This document shows positions 31,827 to 41,665 of a DNA stretch of 64,000 nucleotides, piece after piece; position 1 is the first letter of the stretch; the number at the start of each line of letters is the position of its first letter. The DNA is taken from assembly GCF_030698175.1 (NCBI RefSeq), contig NZ_JAUYNT010000024.1, forward strand, positions 62,001-126,000, given 5' to 3'. The position numbers were made by a program, and so were the translations under genes. The notes beneath the pieces were generated by a model, which saw only the letters and a list, made by a program, of their open reading frames with translations, did no database searches and was not told the origin of the DNA. Origin of the DNA: Pseudomonas sp. GTDB lineage: Bacteria > Pseudomonadota > Gammaproteobacteria > Pseudomonadales > Pseudomonadaceae.

Positions 31827-32687
31827 TCAGGCCGTTGCTGGGCGCTCAAACGCCAGGTTATCGATCAGTCGGGTAGTGCCGATAAAGGCCGCTGCCAGAA
31901 TCACCAGATGTTGATCGCTTGGGGTCGCCGGCTTGAGGCTGTTGGCCTCGCGGATTTCTAGATAGTCGGGGCGCAAGCCGGCTTCTTGCAGTGCGGCTAA
32001 CCCCTGGCTGAGCAGCGCCTGGAAGTCGTTGCCGCCGGCCTGAATGGCTGCCGCCAGCTCGCTCAGGGTGCGATAGATGGCCGGCGCGATGCTGCGCTGC
32101 TGCTCATCGAGATAGCCATTGCGTGAGGACAGCGCCAAGCCATCGGCGGCACGGACGGTGGGCTCGCCAATGATCTGAATGGGCATGTTCAGGTCGCTGA
32201 CCAGGGTGCGAATCACCGCCAGTTGCTGGAAGTCTTTTTGCCCGAAGATGGCCAGGTCCGGCTGAACCATATTGAACAGCTTACAGACCACCGTCGCCAC
32301 ACCTTCAAAATGCCCAGGGCGACTGGCGCCGCACAGACCGTCGGAGACGCCCGGCACGCTGACCCGGGTTTGCCCTGCCATGCCGTGGGGGTACATCTCT
32401 TCAACGGTGGGGGCAAACAACAGGTTGCAGCCGGCTTGCAGTAGGCGCTCCTTATCGGCCTCGAGGGTGCGCGGGTAGCTGGCCAGGTCTTCCTTGGGGC
32501 CGAACTGCAGCGGGTTAACGAAGATGCTGGCGACCACGAAGTCAACCCGCTGGCTGGCTTTCTCCACCAGTGCGGCGTGACCTTCATGGAGGTTTCCCAT
32601 GGTCGGTACAAAGCCAATGCGCTTACCTTCACTGCGGGCGTGGGCCACTGCGGCGCGCAATTCGCGCACCGTTCTTACTATGTTCAT
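31827..32687 (-). CDS. panC: pantothenate synthetase (pantoate-beta-alanine ligase)
   Basis: Joins pantoate and beta-alanine using ATP. 286 residues with the HIGH-like [14 protein letters not shown], the loop [26 protein letters not shown], and the KMSKS-like ALSSRNGYL. It lies 15 bases after panB. Confidence 0.96.
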   Translation of the reverse strand: MNIVRTVRELRAAVAHARSEGKRIGFVPTMGNLHEGHAALVEKASQRVDFVVASIFVNPLQFGPKEDLASYPRTLEADKERLLQAGCNLLFAPTVEEMYPHGMAGQTRVSVPGVSDGLCGASRPGHFEGVATVVCKLFNMVQPDLAIFGQKDFQQLAVIRTLVSDLNMPIQIIGEPTVRAADGLALSSRNGYLDEQQRSIAPAIYRTLSELAAAIQAGGNDFQALLSQGLAALQEAGLRPDYLEIREANSLKPATPSDQHLVILAAAFIGTTRLIDNLAFERPATA

Positions 32688-32702
32688 GGAAGCATTCCGT
32701 GT

Positions 32703-33503
32703 TTATGCCGAGAAGCCGTGTTCGGCGGCAGGAAAGGTAACGGCTTTAACGGCCTGCACATAGGCGCTAAAAGCGGCGGCGATGGAGTCTTGGCCAGCCA
32801 TAAAGTTTTTTACAAACTTGGGGCTGCGACCGCTCAGGGCTAAACCGAGCATGTCGTGCAGTACCAGTACCTGGCCGTCGGTGGCGCTGCCCGCGCCAAT
32901 GCCGATTACCGGGATTTTTACCGCCTGGGTGATTTCTTCCGCCAAGCTGCTGGGCACGCATTCAAGCAACAGCATGCAGGCGCCGGCTTGCTCCAGCGCG
33001 ATAGCATCGGCGCGCATCTGCCGGGCTTGCGCCTCATGGCGGCCTTGCACCTTGTAACCGCCGAGAATATTCACCGCTTGCGGCGTCAGCCCTAGGTGCG
33101 CGCAGGCGGGAATGCCGCGCTCAGCCAGCAGTCGTATGGGGTCGGCCAGCCAGCCGGCGCCTTCGAGCTTGACCATGTGCGCGCCGGCTTGCATTAAGGT
33201 GGCGCAGTTATGCAGGCATTGCTCGGTGGTGGCATAGGCCATAAAGGGCAGGTCGACCAGAATCAGTGCGCCCTGATTGCCGCGTTTAACCGCAGCGACA
33301 TGGTAGGCCATGTCGGCAACGGTTACCGGCAAGGTGCTGTCATGGCCCTGCAGGACCATGCCGAGTGAGTCACCCACCAGCAGCACTTCAACGCCCGCCT
33401 GGCTGGCGGCATGGGCAAAGGTGGCGTCATAGCAGGTCAACATGGCGATTTTCTCACCGCTCTGCTTGAGGCTTTGCAGGGTGCTCAGGGTAACGTCAGA
33501 CAT
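32703..33503 (-). CDS. panB: 3-methyl-2-oxobutanoate hydroxymethyltransferase
   Basis: First committed step to pantoate. 266 residues from the ATG at 33503 ([18 protein letters not shown]). Metal-binding motifs [19 protein letters not shown] and MVKLEGAGW, and [21 protein letters not shown] longer frame exists, but the chosen ATG matches the family start. Confidence 0.96.
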   Translation of the reverse strand: MSDVTLSTLQSLKQSGEKIAMLTCYDATFAHAASQAGVEVLLVGDSLGMVLQGHDSTLPVTVADMAYHVAAVKRGNQGALILVDLPFMAYATTEQCLHNCATLMQAGAHMVKLEGAGWLADPIRLLAERGIPACAHLGLTPQAVNILGGYKVQGRHEAQARQMRADAIALEQAGACMLLLECVPSSLAEEITQAVKIPVIGIGAGSATDGQVLVLHDMLGLALSGRSPKFVKNFMAGQDSIAAAFSAYVQAVKAVTFPAAEHGFSA

Positions 33504-33606
33504 GGAAAGCGTCCTCTTCTGCTGCAGGCGCAGGGCAACGGGACGCCTATAGTCCTGATGGCGCGCCGGGAAGTCAATTGCAGGTGTTACCGGGTTGTTA
33601 CTGGCG

Positions 33607-34125
33607 TTACCGTACTTGGGGTAAATCCAGGGCGGCACTATTGCCCAGTTTCTCCAGGCCGACGAAGGGGCAGGCGGCCAGCAAATCACTCAGTTGGCGG
33701 CCATCGGGCAGGCACAATTGACTGGCAATTTCGGCCAGCGGATAGAGCACGAAGGCGCGCGCCTGTAGATGGTAATGGGGCACGCGCAGGCGCGGCTGAT
33801 CCAGCAGGCGTTGGCCAAACAGCAGAATGTCCAGATCCAGGGTGCGCGGCCCCCAGCGTTCGGCTTTGCGCACGCGGCCCTGGCTCAGTTCAATCTGTTG
33901 CAGGGCGTCGAGTAGTTCGAGGGGCGTTAGCGCGCAATCGAGCAACGCCACGGCGTTGACGTAACGGGGCTGATCGGCGGGGCCGAGCGGGTCGCTGGCA
34001 TAAAACGAGGAGACGGCGCGCACTTGCGTGTGCGGCAGCTGGGCGAGGGCTAGCAGCGCCTCGCGCAGTTGCTCAAGTGGCTCGGCCAGGTTACTGCCCA
34101 GGCCGATATAAACCGCTTCAGTCAT
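33607..34125 (-). CDS. folK: 6-hydroxymethyl-dihydropterin pyrophosphokinase
   Basis: Makes the pyrophosphate substrate for FolP. 172 residues from the ATG at 34125 ([16 protein letters not shown]). Conserved [15 protein letters not shown] with the metal-binding Asp pair. Its start overlaps the pcnB 3' end by 8 bases, so it is likely translationally coupled in a pcnB-folK-panB-panC unit. Confidence 0.95.
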   Translation of the reverse strand: MTEAVYIGLGSNLAEPLEQLREALLALAQLPHTQVRAVSSFYASDPLGPADQPRYVNAVALLDCALTPLELLDALQQIELSQGRVRKAERWGPRTLDLDILLFGQRLLDQPRLRVPHYHLQARAFVLYPLAEIASQLCLPDGRQLSDLLAACPFVGLEKLGNSAALDLPQVR

Positions 34126-35527
34126 TCGCGGAAGGTGCGTCGGCGCCAGGCCCGCGGCGCTTGCGATTGCCGCCACGGCGTTTTTTTCGTGCCGGTGCCG
34201 CGCCGTCTTCCGGCTTGGCGACCAGGTTGCGGATCATGTTGCGCCGCTCGCTGTCGTTGACTTCCTGGTAGTCGGTCCACCAGTCGCCCAGGCCGCCGGT
34301 CTGTTCACCGGCGTCTTCGCGCAGCAGGAGGAAATCGTAGCCGGCACGGAAACGGGGGTTCTCCAGCAGCAAGTCGGCGCGCTTGCCTTGGCGGCGCGGC
34401 AGACGTTCTTGCATGTCCCAGATTTCGCGAATCGGAATGCTGAAGCGCTTGGGGATGGCGATGCGTTGGCACTGCTCGGCAATCAACTGGTGCGCGGCTT
34501 CGTGCATGGCCGGGATCGGTGGCATGCCGCCGTTTTGCAACTCGCTGACCCGTGCCGGTAACGCCGGCCAGAGCAGGGCGGCAAACAGAAACGCCGGAGT
34601 TACGGTTTTGCCTTGTTGGATGCGTGCGTCGGTGCTGGCCAGTGCCAGGCGAATCAGCTCGCCGGCGTACTCGGGGTCACGCTTGAGGGCGCGGGCCGTG
34701 GCGGGGAACAGTGGGGCCAGCAACTCATGCTCGACCAGCAGCTCAAAGGTGCGCTCGGCCTGACCGGCCAGCAGCAACTTAAGCACTTCGTCAAACAAGC
34801 GGGCCGAGGGAATTTCCCGCAGCAGGGGCGCCAGCAGCGCAATGGGCGCGGCGCTGTGTGGTTCGATGTCGAAATCGAGTTTGGCGGCAAAGCGCACCGC
34901 GCGCAGCATCCGCACAGGGTCTTCTTTATAGCGCTGCTGCGGGTCGCCAATCAGCCGCACCAGGCGGTTCTGAATGTCGTGCACGCCGTTGGCGTAGTCG
35001 AGAATGCGCTCGCAACTGGCGTCCAGATAAAGGGCGTTGATGGTGAAGTCGCGGCGCTGGGCATCATCTTCCAGGGTGCCGTAAACGTTGTCGCGCAGAA
35101 TTCGACCGCTTTCATGGTGCGAAGACTGGTTGCTGTCGTGGTCGTCATCGTCGTCGCAGATTGCGTGGTTGGCGCGGAAGGTCGCCACTTCGATGATCTC
35201 GCGGCCAAAGTGCACATGCACCAATTTGAACCGGCGACCAATTACCCGAGCGTTGCGGAACTCGGCGCGCACCTGTTCTGGGGTGGCGCTGGTGGCAACG
35301 TCAAAATCTTTGGGATTTATATTGAGCAACAGGTCGCGTACGCAACCGCCGACGAGGTAAGCCTGGTAGCCGGCCTGTTGCAGGCGGTCGACCACACTGA
35401 CCGCGTAGCGGCTCAGGTCGGCACGTCGCAAGGGATGCTGGTTATTATTCAGCACGATCGGGCTGCTGCGCTTAAGGGGCTTGCGGCGCAAGGGCGAGCG
35501 GAGTTTTTGCAAGAACTTCTTCAGCAT
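34118..35527 (-). CDS. pcnB: poly(A) polymerase I
   Basis: Adds 3' poly(A) tails that destabilise RNAs. 469 residues from the ATG at 35527 (MLKKFLQKLRSPLRRK). Nucleotidyltransferase core YLVGGCVRDLLLNINPKDFDVAT with the DFD catalytic pair, and RRDFTINALYLD. A His/Asp/Ser-rich insertion follows ATFRANH. The C-terminal tail is Lys/Arg-rich and ends in low-complexity sequence. A longer frame reaching to 35635 would enter the crcZ region and is rejected. Confidence 0.94.
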   Translation of the reverse strand: MLKKFLQKLRSPLRRKPLKRSSPIVLNNNQHPLRRADLSRYAVSVVDRLQQAGYQAYLVGGCVRDLLLNINPKDFDVATSATPEQVRAEFRNARVIGRRFKLVHVHFGREIIEVATFRANHAICDDDDDHDSNQSSHHESGRILRDNVYGTLEDDAQRRDFTINALYLDASCERILDYANGVHDIQNRLVRLIGDPQQRYKEDPVRMLRAVRFAAKLDFDIEPHSAAPIALLAPLLREIPSARLFDEVLKLLLAGQAERTFELLVEHELLAPLFPATARALKRDPEYAGELIRLALASTDARIQQGKTVTPAFLFAALLWPALPARVSELQNGGMPPIPAMHEAAHQLIAEQCQRIAIPKRFSIPIREIWDMQERLPRRQGKRADLLLENPRFRAGYDFLLLREDAGEQTGGLGDWWTDYQEVNDSERRNMIRNLVAKPEDGAAPARKKRRGGNRKRRGPGADAPSAND

Positions 35528-35654
35528 GGGCGTCACTGTTTGACGGGGCGATTTTGACAGGATAGCGGCCAAAATCAGCAATGGCCCCAGGATAGGCGCC
35601 GATTCTAGCATTGGCTGGGGGAGATGGTGTAGCAAGCGTGCTTAGCGGGCAAAG

Positions 35655-35688
35655 CTACTGGGGGAGCCGAGACTCCCCCACAAGTAGA
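35655..35688 (-). terminator. crcZ 3' hairpin
   Basis: On the minus strand TGGGGGAG / CTCCCCCA with outer CTAC / GTAG pairs, followed by CTTTG. Strong GC stem with only a weak T-run. Confidence 0.6.
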
Positions 35689-36052
35689 TGCGTGCTGTGT
35701 TTTTATTATTATGACGGGCTTGTTGTTTTTGTTGGTTGCCCGGTTTTTCGCGCTCTTCGCGCTGGAAATACTCCTAAGTCAGGAGTGAAAAGAAACGGAT
35801 TACTTTGGATGCTGACCTTGCCATGCTCGCCGATGTCATTAAACATCTAACGTTCAACCAGTTCAGGCGCTGCCTTGGGCAGTTTTATTGTTCTCGGCCT
35901 GGTTGTGGGGCGAACCCCGCAAGTACTTATTTCGTCAACGCGTTGTTCCAAAAGAATCAGTTTGCTGCGCCTGCGCATTGTTGTTTTTGTTGTGCTGCAG
36001 TCGATACGTCTTGTTTTTATTATGGTTTTTGCTGGTTTTTATTGTTCTTGTA
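35655..36052 (-). ncRNA. crcZ: CrcZ small RNA (Hfq/Crc-sequestering)
   Basis: The 715-base gap between cbrB and pcnB has no convincing gene but, on the minus strand, several A-rich AAnAAnAA-type motifs (for example ACAAAAACAACAAT near 35978-35991, AATAAAAACCAGC near 36029-36041 and AACAAAAACAACAAG near 35720-35734). These are the Hfq/Crc target motifs that CrcZ displays. A sigma-54 promoter at 36063-36078 predicts a start near 36052, and a stem with outer arms CTAC/GTAG (35655-35688) ends it, giving about 400 nt, the size of P. aeruginosa CrcZ. By family knowledge it relieves carbon catabolite repression by titrating Hfq/Crc. Ends are approximate. Confidence 0.88.
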
Positions 36053-36062
36053 CTAGAGATAT

Positions 36063-36078
36063 AGCAGAACCCGTGCCA
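36063..36078 (-). promoter_or_regulatory. sigma-54 promoter of crcZ
   Basis: TGGCACGGGTTCTGCT on the minus strand: the GG and GC are separated by exactly 10 bases, and the -24 element is a full TGGCAC. The predicted transcript begins about 12 bases downstream and covers the CrcZ motifs. CbrB, encoded just upstream, is a sigma-54 activator. Confidence 0.88.
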
Positions 36079-36136
36079 GCTTTTAAAAATCGTTTAAAAT
36101 CAGTGCGTTAGGTTTTTTGGTGGTGGTCTTCAGGCA

Positions 36137-36176
36137 TAAAAAAGCCGGGGCCTTGTTACTCTAGGCCCCGGCTTTT
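36137..36176 (-). terminator. cbrB terminator
   Basis: Perfect 14-bp stem (36140-36153 with 36163-36176) and a T-run on the minus strand, between cbrB and the crcZ promoter. It isolates crcZ from cbrAB read-through. Confidence 0.88.
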
Positions 36177-36201
36177 GTTACTGAGTGTGAATTGGGTAAC
36201 G
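36176..36201 (-). promoter_or_regulatory. probable CbrB upstream activating site
   Basis: TGTTAC (36176-36181), 14 bases, then GTAACG (36196-36201): an interrupted palindrome matching, but for one base, the TGTTAC-N14-GTAACA pattern I recall for CbrB. A further TGTTAC lies in the terminator loop at 36154-36159. The site is about 110 bp upstream of the crcZ sigma-54 promoter, a normal distance for an enhancer. The consensus is from memory. Confidence 0.6.
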
Positions 36202-36242
36202 CGAGTTTTGAACTATGCCGCACGCTTTCGGTCGACGGGCGG

Positions 36243-37679
36243 TTACGGATTGCTGACTGCGCCGGCTTTGCGCCGTGGAATCCCCAGGCGTTGGCGGCGT
36301 TCCCACAGGCATTTACGGCTGATACCGAGTTTGCGCGCGAGCTCGGTTTCGGTCATGTGGTCCTGATGCTCAAGCACGAAATGCTGGAAGTAATCCTCCA
36401 GCGACAGGTCTTCAGTTGGCTCGTTAGTGGTGCTACTGGCACCCTGCTGGGGCAGCATGCCGATAAAGTCGTCATCTTCCAGATCGTCTAGCTCGATATC
36501 GATACCGAGCAGTTCTACCGAGATTTCCGTGCCTTCGCACAGGATTACCGCCCGCTCAATGGCATTTTCCAGTTCGCGAACGTTGCCCGGCCAGGTGTAG
36601 TGGCGGATGGCTTGCTCGGCCTCGTAGCTGAAATGCAGGTCGGTGCGGCCCATTTTGGCGCTTTGGCGGGCGAGAAAGACGTCGGCGATTTCGCCGACAT
36701 CACTGCCGCGTTCGCGCAGTGACGGCAGCTTCAGGGCTATCACGTGCAGGCGGTAATACAGGTCTTCGCGAAACTGGCCGATTTTGGCCAGGGTTTTCAG
36801 GTCGCGGTGGGTGGCGGCGATCAAGCGCACATCGACCTTTTGCGACTGCACCGAGCCGACCCGGCGAATCTCACCCTCTTGTAGCACACGCAACAAGCGC
36901 GCCTGGGCTTCCAGTGGCAACTCACCGATCTCATCGAGAAACAGGCTGCCGCCATCGGCTGCTTCGACGAGGCCCGCGCGGCCCGAGGTGGCGCCGGTAA
37001 AGGCGCCTTTCTCATGGCCGAACAGTTCCGATTCAATCAAGGATTCCGGAATGGCCGCGCAGTTGACCGAGATCATCGGCGCTTTGGCGCGCCGCGACAG
37101 GTTGTGCAGCGCGCGGGCCACCAGTTCTTTGCCGGTGCCGGATTCGCCTTGAATCAGCACCGTTGAGTCGGTTGGCGCGACCCGGCGAATTTTGTTGTAA
37201 AGGTCTTGCATCGGCGCGCAGGAGCCAATAATGCCGATCTCGCTGTCGACATTGGCGCCGGCTTTGTCGCTGCTGGCGCGGCCACTGCTGCTGGCGGCGC
37301 TGCGTTCGGCCGGAGTGCTTTTGCTGTCTTGGCGATCACGCAAAATACGCGCCACGGTTTGCAGCATTTCGTCGTGGTCGAAGGGTTTGGCGATGTAGTC
37401 GATCGCGCCCATCTTCATTGAGTCCACGGCCGAGCGCAGGCTGGCATAGCTGGTCATGATCAGCACCGGCGCGCCTTGCGCCAGCTTGATCATTTCGGTG
37501 CCAGGCGCGCCCGGCAAGCGCAGATCGCTAACGATCAAATCAAAGCTGGCGATGCTGAAGCGCTCTTGCGCCTCTTGCACCGAGCCGGCTTCGCTGACCT
37601 GATATTGATTGCGCTCAAACAGGCGACGCAGCGCTGAGCGGATGATGGTTTCGTCTTCGACGATGAGAATGTGCGGCAT
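36243..37679 (-). CDS. cbrB: sigma-54-dependent response regulator CbrB
   Basis: NtrC-family regulator of carbon/nitrogen balance that activates crcZ. 478 residues from the ATG at 37679, whose A is shared with the cbrA TGA. Receiver domain with phospho-acceptor Asp52 ([10 protein letters not shown]); AAA+ domain with GESGTGKE, the sigma-54 loop GAFTGA and DEIGELP; Fis-type HTH at the C-terminus ([19 protein letters not shown]). A TTG three bases upstream is a less likely start. Confidence 0.96.
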   Translation of the reverse strand: MPHILIVEDETIIRSALRRLFERNQYQVSEAGSVQEAQERFSIASFDLIVSDLRLPGAPGTEMIKLAQGAPVLIMTSYASLRSAVDSMKMGAIDYIAKPFDHDEMLQTVARILRDRQDSKSTPAERSAASSSGRASSDKAGANVDSEIGIIGSCAPMQDLYNKIRRVAPTDSTVLIQGESGTGKELVARALHNLSRRAKAPMISVNCAAIPESLIESELFGHEKGAFTGATSGRAGLVEAADGGSLFLDEIGELPLEAQARLLRVLQEGEIRRVGSVQSQKVDVRLIAATHRDLKTLAKIGQFREDLYYRLHVIALKLPSLRERGSDVGEIADVFLARQSAKMGRTDLHFSYEAEQAIRHYTWPGNVRELENAIERAVILCEGTEISVELLGIDIELDDLEDDDFIGMLPQQGASSTTNEPTEDLSLEDYFQHFVLEHQDHMTETELARKLGISRKCLWERRQRLGIPRRKAGAVSNP

Positions 37680-40657
37680 CAATTAAAGCTCTCTCGACGG
37701 TCTGAGGTGGCGGCGGATGGCGCATCTATATGCCTAGGCAGCGTTACCCGAAAGCGAGTGCCTCGCTGGCGCTCGGAGTCGGCTGGGCTGTCAATGGTGA
37801 TCTGCCCATAATGCTCTTCCACGATCGAATAGACCAGTGCAAGGCCGAGGCCGGTGCCATGGCCTGGATCTTTGGTGGTGAAAAACGGTTCGAACAGACG
37901 GTCGATAATGGCTTTGGGAATCCCCGTGCCTTCATCTTCAACCAGCAGTTCGACGGTCTGTGCCGAGGCCTCGGTTTTGACCCGAATAGCGCCGCCGGCC
38001 GTGGAGGCGTCGCGGGCATTGGAGAGCAGGTTGATCAGCACTTGCGCGAGGCGTTGCGGGTCGCCGCTGACCAGGTGTTGCGGGTCGCAGAGGTTGAAAA
38101 ACTGCACATCGACGCTGTCACGATTGAGCGACAGCAAGCTGATGGCTTCCTGGGCGACGTCCGCCAGGCAGACCACTTCCTCGTTGTGCTGGTGATTGCC
38201 GGCGTGGGCAAAACTCATCAGCGACTGGACGATGCGCGACACCCGTTTGGTTTGTTGCAAGATTTGCGTGCTGATCTCGCCGAGCTCGGCGTCATCTTCG
38301 CGCTCGTAGCGCAGGTTTTGCGCCAGGCAGGCAATCCCGGTGATCGGGTTGCCTATCTCGTGGGCGACCCCGGCCGCCAGGCGTCCAATTGAGGCCAGGC
38401 GTTCCGAGTGGGCCAGTTTGTCTTCCAGTAGCTGGGTGTCGGTGAGGTCTTCGAGCAAAATCACCAGCCCGGTATTGCCTGGCGCCAGTGGCTCGCTGAT
38501 CGCCGCTTTGCGCAGGTTAAGCCAGCGCACCTGACCGTCGAGCATGATCCGTTGTTTATGCAGGTGCTCCACCGGCAACTGCACGAAACACTCCAGCAGA
38601 CCTTTCCAGGGTTCATCCAGGGTACTCAGGCGCGAGCCAATCACCTGCTGGGCGGAGATTTGCGTCAGGTCTTCCAGAGCCAGGTTCCACATCAGAATTT
38701 CCTGATCCTTGGCCAGCGAGCAAACGCCCATGGGCAGCTCTTGCAGGGTTTGCCGGTGATAGCGGCGCAGGGTGTCGAGTTCGGCGGCCAGGCCGGTGAG
38801 GCGTGAGCGATAGTCTTCTAGGCGGCTCTCAATAAAGTGAATGTCTTCGCTGACGTAGCTCTCATTGCCGGATTTATAGGGCAGAAAGGTCTCGACCATT
38901 TCGGTCGCCACGCCGGGGCCCATCAGCCCTGAAAGGTTGGCCTCGAGGCGGTCACGCAAGCGCCGCAGGGCATAGGGGCGGTGTTCATCAAAGGGCAGTT
39001 GCAGGTCGCGCAGCGCTTGTTCGACTTCTTTTTGCGCGGCCATCGCCCCCAGCGGCTTGGCCAGTTGGTTGGCGAAATCCTGCGGCGAGTGGACCAACAG
39101 TTCGCGCCGTTGTGGGCGCGACACATTGTCGACGGCGCAGGCCTCGGCGGCGCTGCATTCTTCGCTGCTGGCTTCGGTAAACAGCGACACCAGGGTGAGG
39201 GCGAGGATATTCGCCGCCAGTGAGGCGATGGCAGCCAAATGCCAATTGCTGTCGCTGAGCACGTAAATCACATTCAGTGCGGGCAGGTGGATTTCTTGCA
39301 GGTTAAACAGCAGCGGTAACAAGGTGCTGACCAACCAGACGGTAATGCCGGCCAGTAATCCGGCGATAAAACCACGGCGGTTAGCCGTCGGCCAATACAG
39401 TACCGCCAGCACCCCGGGCAGAAACTGCAGGGTGGCGACGAAGGAGGCGATGCCCAGATTGGACAGGTCTTGCTCGGCGCCGAGTAAGGCGTAAAAGCCG
39501 AAGGCGGTCATGATGATGGTGGCGATCAGCGCGCGTCGCGTCCACTTCAGCCAGCGGTAGATGTCGCCCTCGGCCGGCGGCTGATACAGCGGCAACACCA
39601 GGTGGTTGAGGACCATGCCGGAGAGCGCCAGGGTCATCACAATAATCAAGCCGCTGGCCGCCGAGAGCCCACCGATGTAAGCAATTAAGGTCAGCAGGTC
39701 GTTGTTGACGGCAATGCCTAAACCGAGGGTGAAATATTCCGGATTGGTCGGTGTGCCGAGCTTGAGGCCGGCCCAGAGAATCGGTGGCACGGCCAGGCTG
39801 AACAGCAGCAAAAACAGCGGGAAACCCCAACTGGCGGTGACCATGGCCCGCGGGTTGAGGTTCTCGCTGAAAGCCATGTGGTACATGTGCGGCATGACGA
39901 TGGCGGAGGCGAAGAACATTAGCAGCAGGGTGCGCCAAGGGCCCTCGTCCAGCGGGGTGCGTAGGGCCTCGAGGGTTTCGTGGTTTTGTTGCAGCCAGTT
40001 GCTCAGCTCGCCGAAACTGCCAAATACCCCGTAGACCGCGTACAGGCCGATGCAGGCCATGGCGACCAGCTTGACCAGTGACTCGAAGGCAATCGCAATC
40101 ACTAGGCCTTGATGTTTGCCACGGGCCGCCACGTGGCGCGAACCAAACAAAATGGTGAACAGAATAATCAGCCCACAGAAACTCAAGGCCACACGGTTTT
40201 GCACTGGCTCGTGGGTGAGGATGCCGATGGAGTCGGTCACCGCTTGAATCTGCAACGCCAGCAGCGGCAACACCCCAATCAACATGAAAATGGTGGTCAG
40301 GGTGCCGGCCCAGGTACTGCGAAAGCGAAAGGCAAACAGGTCGGCCAGCGAGGCCAGTTGATAGGTGCGGGTGATGCGTAAAATCGGATAGAGCAGCACC
40401 GGTGCCAGTAAAAAGGCCGCCGAGATCCCCAGGTAAATCGCTAAAAAACCATAGCCATACTGGTAGGCCAAGCCGACGGTGCCATAGAAGGCCCAGGCGC
40501 TGGCATACACCCCCAGTGACAGGGTGTAGGTCAGGGGGTGGCGAATCACCCAGCGGGCGATCCAGCCGCGCTCGGTGATCCAGGCCACGCCAAACAGGAT
40601 TAATAGATAGCCGGCGCTGATCAGGATCAGCTGGCTGAGGTTAAAGCTCGTCAGCAT
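37679..40657 (-). CDS. cbrA: sensor histidine kinase CbrA with SLC5-like transporter domain
   Basis: 992 residues. The N-terminal half (about 1-510) has some 13 membrane segments of the sodium/solute symporter (SLC5) type. It is followed by a soluble linker, a PAS domain (about 620-740), a phospho-acceptor His in [12 protein letters not shown] (about 767) and an HATPase domain with DEGTGIPK and [10 protein letters not shown]. Family work links the transporter part to histidine uptake and signalling. Partner of CbrB, with coupled translation, and preceded by cbrX at a 56-base gap. Confidence 0.96.
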   Translation of the reverse strand: MLTSFNLSQLILISAGYLLILFGVAWITERGWIARWVIRHPLTYTLSLGVYASAWAFYGTVGLAYQYGYGFLAIYLGISAAFLLAPVLLYPILRITRTYQLASLADLFAFRFRSTWAGTLTTIFMLIGVLPLLALQIQAVTDSIGILTHEPVQNRVALSFCGLIILFTILFGSRHVAARGKHQGLVIAIAFESLVKLVAMACIGLYAVYGVFGSFGELSNWLQQNHETLEALRTPLDEGPWRTLLLMFFASAIVMPHMYHMAFSENLNPRAMVTASWGFPLFLLLFSLAVPPILWAGLKLGTPTNPEYFTLGLGIAVNNDLLTLIAYIGGLSAASGLIIVMTLALSGMVLNHLVLPLYQPPAEGDIYRWLKWTRRALIATIIMTAFGFYALLGAEQDLSNLGIASFVATLQFLPGVLAVLYWPTANRRGFIAGLLAGITVWLVSTLLPLLFNLQEIHLPALNVIYVLSDSNWHLAAIASLAANILALTLVSLFTEASSEECSAAEACAVDNVSRPQRRELLVHSPQDFANQLAKPLGAMAAQKEVEQALRDLQLPFDEHRPYALRRLRDRLEANLSGLMGPGVATEMVETFLPYKSGNESYVSEDIHFIESRLEDYRSRLTGLAAELDTLRRYHRQTLQELPMGVCSLAKDQEILMWNLALEDLTQISAQQVIGSRLSTLDEPWKGLLECFVQLPVEHLHKQRIMLDGQVRWLNLRKAAISEPLAPGNTGLVILLEDLTDTQLLEDKLAHSERLASIGRLAAGVAHEIGNPITGIACLAQNLRYEREDDAELGEISTQILQQTKRVSRIVQSLMSFAHAGNHQHNEEVVCLADVAQEAISLLSLNRDSVDVQFFNLCDPQHLVSGDPQRLAQVLINLLSNARDASTAGGAIRVKTEASAQTVELLVEDEGTGIPKAIIDRLFEPFFTTKDPGHGTGLGLALVYSIVEEHYGQITIDSPADSERQRGTRFRVTLPRHIDAPSAATSDRRESFN

Positions 40658-40713
40658 CAGATTGGCTCTGCGAATACAGGTAAGGGGCGGTCAGCGGATT
40701 TTGCCGGCGCAGG

Positions 40714-40890
40714 TCAGAGTTCATCGGCATCGCGTTGGCTCTGCAGGATAAAAGTCACCACAATCAGAATCAGCCACAACAGGTAGGGGCGATACCAATC
40801 ACCATTGGCGTCGATCCACCAATCCATGATGGCCGGGGAGAAGAGATAAATGCCCACCACTAGGAGTAGGACCAGTCGATAGATATACAT
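40714..40890 (-). CDS. cbrX: CbrX small membrane protein
   Basis: A 58-residue frame, ATG at 40890 and TGA at 40714-40716. Read from the complement it has two hydrophobic segments (YRLVLLLVVGIYLFSPAIM and YLLWLILIVVTFIL), a DWWIDANGDWYRP loop between them and a charged tail QSQRDADEL. Size, position directly upstream of cbrA and sequence agree with the CbrX small protein known from pseudomonads, whose translation is reported to be coupled to cbrA. Too short for many gene callers. Confidence 0.9.
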   Translation of the reverse strand: MYIYRLVLLLVVGIYLFSPAIMDWWIDANGDWYRPYLLWLILIVVTFILQSQRDADEL

Positions 40891-41130
40891 GCGGCAGCTC
40901 TTCGCGGGAATCTGCCGATGGTACTGGAAGGCGGGCGTGGCAAGCTATAAGGCGCAAGCTTGGTGCGTGGGTGAGGCGTCGCGGATGTTGATCGGAGGGT
41001 ATTACTGCCCGTGCGGCGCAGATCTGCGCCACCGCATGGGTCATGCACTAGAGCTGTAGCGGTCATCCATACACGGTGAAATAAGGGGGCGATGCTTTGG
41101 CAACGCACCACCCCACAACACTAACCAGAT

Positions 41131-41568
41131 TCAAGCCTGTGGAGGTTGCCGATTAACGCTCATGAGCCAGTTGCCTGCCACAATTGCCGCGCCCGTTGCG
41201 ATCAGCCCAACCACGGCTCGCCAGTTGCTGAAGAATGCATTCAAGGCGGTAATAGTTGCTGGAACATCGCCGCTATTGGCCGTGATGGTGATGTTGGCCG
41301 CCATGTTCGGCTCGGCATGCAGATACTCGCCAGCCTCGCTACTGACTGCGCCAACCAACACCTGCCAGCGCCCTGAACTGGTTTCTTTCGACTGCGCTTG
41401 CAGCCCTTGTTTTTTCAAGGCTGCAACAATGCCCAAGGACACTTTTTGCGCGTCATTATTAACCGCAAGACAGAACTTTTTAACTTCGGCGGCACTAACT
41501 GCGGTTCCCTGAGCGAAATCCAGAGGGCCGCTTTGAATCATGGCTTTACTACTTACAGGCGCATTCAT
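41131..41568 (-). CDS. small protein with C-terminal membrane segment, accessory block
   Basis: 145 residues, no family recognised. It has no signal peptide. The N-terminal two thirds is soluble (VKKFCLAVNNDAQKVSLGIVAALKKQGLQ, then a short beta-rich part GRWQVLVGAVSSEAGEYLHAEPN). One hydrophobic segment near the C-terminus (about 116-136, RAVVGLIATGAAIVAGNWLM) is followed by a short polar end, a tail-anchored layout. AGGAAA precedes the ATG at 41568. It follows the RhiA-like gene by 97 bases containing a 12-bp hairpin, so it is probably in the same transcript. Base composition is visibly lower in GC than in cbrA. Confidence 0.75.
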   Translation of the reverse strand: MNAPVSSKAMIQSGPLDFAQGTAVSAAEVKKFCLAVNNDAQKVSLGIVAALKKQGLQAQSKETSSGRWQVLVGAVSSEAGEYLHAEPNMAANITITANSGDVPATITALNAFFSNWRAVVGLIATGAAIVAGNWLMSVNRQPPQA

Positions 41569-41610
41569 GACATATTTCCTGTTATCAAAATATCGTTGGT
41601 TATATATGAT

Positions 41611-41647
41611 GGATCGGCAGGGTTAAATAAATTTGCCCTGCCGATCC
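41611..41647 (-). promoter_or_regulatory. intercistronic hairpin in the RhiA-like operon
   Basis: Perfect 12-bp inverted repeat GGATCGGCAGGG / CCCTGCCGATCC around a 13-base A/T-rich loop, 18 bases after the RhiA-like stop. No T-run follows on the minus strand. It may stabilise the upstream message or partly attenuate the downstream gene. Confidence 0.5.
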
Positions 41648-41665
41648 AGTCGTGCTCGTCGTTGA

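Noticed and set aside
35805..36111. Two overlapping plus-strand open frames of 78-83 codons between pcnB and cbrB
   Set aside because: They cover the antisense of CrcZ; Phe/Cys/Val-rich translation reflects the A-rich sRNA motifs.
40860..41111. Minus-strand frame of 83 codons upstream of cbrX
   Set aside because: Overlaps cbrX in another frame and is rich in Arg/Pro/Ser without domains; probably the junction of the accessory block.
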